A stretch of DNA of 64,000 nt. Source: Viscum album (Eukaryota > Streptophyta > Magnoliopsida > Santalales > Viscaceae). Made by a program: the position numbers and the translations under genes. A model generated the notes under the pieces. The model saw only the letters and a program-made list of their open reading frames with translations, was not told the DNA's origin and did not search any database. This document shows, piece by piece, positions 59,965 to 64,000 of the stretch; position 1 is the stretch's first letter, and every line of letters begins with the position of its first letter. The stretch spans positions 229,949,591 to 230,013,590 of the forward strand of contig OY728143.1 in the NCBI GenBank assembly GCA_963277665.1, read 5' to 3'.

Positions 59965-61467
59965 TAGCTAGCCGCTTTGCAGATATCCTTCGTGGATAGA
60001 GATGGGGCAGCCTTCCTTCAGTCTCTCATAGTCACCCCTCCACTACTGCTTTGGGTCAGAGAGGCACAGCGTGGGGATGCTGACTGTGAGACGCGACGTG
60101 CACAGATATCCTCAGGACAGGCACCTGATGGTTTCTCCTTTGGAGTAGAGCACAACGTCATTTTCAAAGGACGTACCTTGGTACCAGTTTCTTTACGGGA
60201 GGAGGTGCTGAGAGAGTTTCACACTTCACCCTTGGCGGTACATCCTGGACTGGTGAAGATGTACCAGGATATCAGACGATAGAACTGGTGGCCGGGCATG
60301 AAGAAGGATGTGGCGGAGTTCGTTTCTCGATACCTCACCTACCAGCAGGTGAAGGCAGAGCACCAGGTACCAGAAGGCTTGGTACAACCCTTGGAGGTCC
60401 TAGAGTGGAAGTGGGATGTGATATCTATGGACTTCGTGACTGGTCTTCCACGCACATCCAGAGGTCACGACTCCATTTGGGTGATTTTCGACCGACTCAC
60501 CAAGTCAGTACACTTCTTACCCATCAGAGATTAGGGATCAGTGGAGAGCTTGGGACGACTTTACGTTCAGTAGATTGTGCGGCTTCATGGTGTTCCATCA
60601 TCTATCGTCTCCGATCGAGATGCTCACTTTACTTCCTATCTTTGGAAGGGGTTGCAGGAGGCGTTTGGGACACAACTACGTCTGAGCACAGCCTTTCACC
60701 CTCAGACGGATGGTCAGACGGAGAGGACCATTCAGACTCTCGAGGACATGCTCCGTGCATGTGTCCTCGACTTTGGTCACAGTTGGGAGGAGCACCTACC
60801 CTTGGTGGAGTTCGTGTTCAGCAATAGCTACCACTCCACCATCGGGATGGCACCATACGAGGCGTTGTACGGCTGACCTTACAGATCTCCTTTGTGCTGG
60901 ACAGACCCTGGGGAGTTAGCACTTGTGGGACCATAGATGGTCCATGCCACGACAGAGAAGGTCCAGGTCATCTAGGAGCGGATGAGGATATCTCAGAGCT
61001 GACAGAAGTCTTATACTGACAGGAGGCGGAGGCCACTAGAGTTCGAGGATGGCGACCACGTCTTCTTGCGTGTCTCACCTCGACATGGATTACAGAGATT
61101 TGGACGAGGCGGAAAGTTGTCTCCACGCTTCATCGGGCCGTTCCAGGTACTCAATAGGATTGGAGATGTAGCTTATCACCTGGCTCTACCAACTCAGTTG
61201 CACCGGGTGCACGGCGTCTTCCACGTATCTCAGCTGAGGTGATACGTGCACGACCCGACGCATATCATTGACCATGGGGAGATAGACGTTGATGATGGGG
61301 CGACTTTTACGGAGGTCCTAGTGGAGATCGAGGATCGACAGGAGCGGTTCCTACGTGGATGGTCGATTCCTCTAGTGTGCATCAGATGGCAGCACGAGAA
61401 TCTCCAGGAGAGCACTTGGGAGCGGGAGGCTCAGATGCGTGCTCAGTACCCACATTTGTTTTCCTAG
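59965..61467 (+). pseudogene. Element 2 integrase and chromodomain (broken)
   Basis: Same frame as RT. The zinc-binding part reads FHTSPLAVHPGLVKMYQDI and then RYLTYQQVK, where both cysteines of the HHCC have become Tyr (TAC at 60331 and 60340). Core motifs are [18 protein letters not shown] and [16 protein letters not shown], so the D, D, E residues remain. [27 protein letters not shown] and HGVFHVSQL follow. The chromodomain-type end reads EIEDRQERFLRGWSIPLV and ESTWEREAQMRAQYPHLF, with the natural stop TAG at 61465. Premature stops are TAG at 59965, 60280, 60532, 60571, 60934 and 60973, and TGA at 60874, 61000 and 61240. Integrase with a chromodomain directs insertion to particular chromatin. 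Confidence 0.9.
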
Positions 61468-61501
61468 CTTATGATGTATCTTTATGGGGACGTAAATCCC
61501 T

Positions 61502-61514
61502 GAGGTGGGAGTAA
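61502..61514 (+). promoter_or_regulatory. Element 2 polypurine tract
   Basis: GAGGTGGGAGTAA lies directly before the 3' LTR start TGTAAAGACCC and 35 bp after the gag-pol stop. It primes plus-strand DNA synthesis. Confidence 0.75.
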
Positions 61515-64000
61515 TGTAAAGACCCTTAAAAATAAAGGAAATTTTTTTCTTAATTTCCTTTGGGATTTTACAAGAACGCAGTTTTTGACGGCACTTGATT
61601 CCGAGGCCCGATGTGCCCGGAATTCCTATCTGAAGTTTAGCTCGGGTACGTTCAGTGAACCAACGAGCGGGAATTTCTAACTTTTGAACCGGTACTCAGA
61701 ATCGAATTACGAGGTAACCGATGGAACTGTAGCGCCGGTAATTGCTTAGGAACACCATTTCCAGAGTTGCGTTTACACGAGAGAAGTTGTTAATTTATGT
61801 GGAAGGTAAAATAAAAATTATGCAATAATTTTTATTTTTACTTTAAGTGGATTATGCTTTGGGTGGAAGTTGGGGAAAACCACCCAACTTTCATTTGTAG
61901 GTTATTAAGGTGGTGGGGCCCACACTAACCCCACCCCTTCATCTTCACTAACCTTCCATAACCCTTCATAAATTATGACAACTTGTGTAATTTAATTTTG
62001 TGGTTCAATTCAACTTTTGAATTTCAAACCTTATGTTGTGTTAATAAAATAAGTAAGTGTCTAATTTTATTTTTGGTTGGAGTCTTGTTGCCTTGAGAGC
62101 TTTTGGAGAAAAAGCTAAGGGAGTCTTGAGTTCTTCATCCTCTTCGTTGAAGAACACGAAGAACGCGAAGAACGTGAAGAATGCCGGATTCCTCGGAGGT
62201 CGACGTCTCCTTCCGCAACGTCTCCTTCCGCGACGCCTCTTCCCACGATGGATATTCCGTGACGAATCCTCGTTCGACGAACCTCCGTTCAAGCTACGCT
62301 AAAGGCAGGGGTTTATTTAATTATTTTAGTTCGTGATTACTACCTTGAAGTTCTTCGTGGAATATAACGAATTGCCATCGATTAACGAGAGGGGGCCGGA
62401 CCGCACAAACACGACCGACCCTCCTCCATTATTACTGTTGTTTCTATTATGGTTTGGAACGGAAATGGTGCGGTGCCGTCACACCGCGCGGAAATCGTGC
62501 GGCAAGGAATGCGCGGCGCCGTCGCGCCGCGCTGTGAAAAAGAAAAAGGACGTGACATCGTCACGCCGCATCGGAGAAACTTGAAGACACCGCGGCCGGA
62601 GCGGGGCCGTGGAGGAGGGGCACGGCGCCGTCGCGCCACATCGGACGATCCAAGGCCGCAGCCGGTTCTGGGCCGCGACGGAGTAGGGTGACCGGCGGCC
62701 GGTTCCGGGCCGCCGGTGTCGGAGCAGGGGGGGACCGGCCGTCGCCGGTCCCGTGGAGGCGGATGCCGGCCGGCCAAGTAGGCTGATTGGACAAGGGAAG
62801 GCTGGGGGTTCCGAACCCCTGGCGGCCAGCACAACGACCCCACTTAATGGGGGCCGCGGTTACAAGCCAGGGAGGCGGGCGCTCCCCCCCCTCTTCAAAC
62901 GGCTCTGCCATTTGGCCGAGTGCCTGGCCAGCACGCCCAGCGCGCTGCGCCCAAGCGGGCCGGACCCAGACCTGGTTCGGGTCGACCCGGTTCGGGTCGA
63001 CCCGGTTTGGGCCGACCCTGGGGGTATCGGGCCCGGTCCGACCGGGCCCGAACCCCTTAATACCAAATCTCTTCCAGTCGGACGCCCATAACTTGTTCTA
63101 CGTGCCTCCAATCGACGTACCGTCAGTTGAGATGCGATCCTTGGATCAAGACGGTTTTTTCGGTATATCGCACTCATGGTTTCGGAATACTTTGGTTTCG
63201 GCCGAGTTGGTTCGTACACGAAACCAACCGGGCCCTCGGAGCGGAAACACTCATAACTTAAGCTCCGGACGTCCGATTGACGTGCCGTCGACTTTGTTGG
63301 ATTATTCTAAGTGAGAAAGATCATTTGGCTTACTCAACTCGAGGTTTAGACGCAGGTGGAGTACGTTCGGGTTTTTTTTGCCTTAAAAACCAACCAGGCC
63401 CCTGGGACGAAAAAGCCAATAACTCTCAGACCGGGCATCCGATTGACGCGCCGTCTGCGATGTTGAGTTCCTGTTGATGATACGGAACTTATGGATACAT
63501 CATCTCTGGACTATGTTTCAATTGATGTATCAGCCTCTCAGCTCGTGGAGCGGATCCTCCCGAACGAGCTTGCTGTGTGCGGGAACCCTAGAGCTGGCTG
63601 CGTTTGCGACTGCGACGACGACGACTGTTCAGAGGTCCTCAGTGGATTCGACGGCGATGAATACAACACTCAGCGATCCTATGTGGATCAGTGCTACCGA
63701 TCCTGTGTGGGTCCGATCCTGTGTGGGTCAGCGCTCAGCGGTTCTGTGTGAGCCAATGCCTACAGATCCTGTGTGGGTCCGGTCCTGTGTGGGTCATTGC
63801 GGGGGTTAGTTACCTATCGATCCTTTGTGGGTCAGATCCTTTATGGGTCATTGCGGGGGTTAGTACCTATCGATCCTTTGTGGGTCCGACAGCTTAGATG
63901 AATCAGTGGCAATATCTGATCATCTTTATCGTCATACAAAGAAGTATACCTGTGTGAGTTGAATCCTTTTTTGATTTCCTATGTGGATTGTGTTGAGATA
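61515..64000 (+). repeat. Element 2 3' LTR, cut by window end
   Basis: It aligns with 53522 to about 55960. Differences include an extra GC-rich unit at about 62470-62530, a shorter block near 62935-62960, and three instead of two GGTTCGGGTCGACCC units (62973-63020). The GATCCTGTGTGGGTC repeats recur at 63690-63890. About 0.7 kb of this LTR lies outside the window. Confidence 0.9.
63690..63890. repeat. GATCCTGTGTGGGTC-type tandem repeat, 3' LTR
   Basis: Units GATCCTGTGTGGGTCCG and GATCCTTTGTGGGTC alternate with CATTGCGGGGGTTAGT. There is one more degenerate unit (GATCCTTTATGGGTC at about 63834) than in the 5' LTR. Confidence 0.6.

Larger units (their letters stand above)
53522..64000 (+). 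mobile_element. Element 2: Tekay/Del-like chromovirus with long GC-rich LTRs, cut by window end
   Basis: LTR (53522-56673), primer-binding site, gag, protease, RT, RNase H, integrase, chromodomain, polypurine tract and the first 2486 bp of the 3' LTR. About 0.7 kb of LTR is missing, so the full element should end near 64.7 kb. Gag-protease is one frame (56957 onward). RT to chromodomain is another continuous frame (58720-61467), with a single shift near 58705. Numerous TAG and TGA stops make it inactive. Target duplication cannot be checked; the left candidate is GACCC (53517-53521). Its composition is much GC-richer than its surroundings, so it is a recent arrival compared with the AT-rich layers. 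Confidence 0.9.

Overview
This 64 kb window looks like repeat-rich nuclear DNA of a plant. I find no host gene, tRNA, rRNA, bacterial operon or CRISPR array. Almost everything I can identify is an LTR retrotransposon, or the remains of one, in nested and successively older layers. The organism is inferred to be a seed plant because the two best preserved elements are Ty3/gypsy chromoviruses (Tekay/Del-like, with a C-terminal chromodomain) and a decayed Ty1/copia pol is also present. The species cannot be read from the sequence.

Layout. Bases 1-3459 are a minus-strand gypsy LTR cut by the window edge, with a clear TATA box and a series of stem-loop cassettes. It is inserted into the left LTR (3460-6296) of an older minus-strand element. 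The right LTR of that older element is 8740-12309, and its 2.4 kb interior (6297-8739) holds a primer-binding site and a gag relic but no recognisable pol. Bases 12310-34613 are very AT-rich decayed DNA. They hold three more relics of the 1-3459 LTR family (about 13700-17196 minus, about 20250-21060 plus, and 22544 to about 24200) and a plus-strand Ty1/copia pol relic (27250-29580) with a possible polypurine tract and LTR start near 30014-30027.

Bases 34614-53250 are a very old plus-strand gypsy element with LTRs at about 34614-36100 and 51420-53250. It is split by a younger chromovirus, called element 1 here (41248-51209), which is complete with 1.94 and 1.96 kb LTRs, a perfect 5-bp target-site duplication ATCTA, PBS, gag, protease, RT, RNase H, integrase, chromodomain and PPT. 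Its untranslated leader carries a roughly 92-bp tandem array of short palindromes, which also occur in its LTRs. A 38-bp minisatellite (53311-53521) is interrupted by element 2 (53522 to beyond 64000), a second chromovirus with long GC-rich LTRs of about 3.15 kb and a gag-pol that is nearly frame-intact but full of stops.

Both chromoviruses are dead copies. In the element 2 RT-to-chromodomain frame all 16 premature stops are TAG or TGA and none is TAA. This fits C-to-T decay of methylated CAG and CGA codons rather than random mutation. The main points of interest are the palindrome array of element 1, the stem-loop cassettes spaced by about 180 bp in the first LTR family, the gag-only element at 3460-12309, and the methylation-type decay signature.
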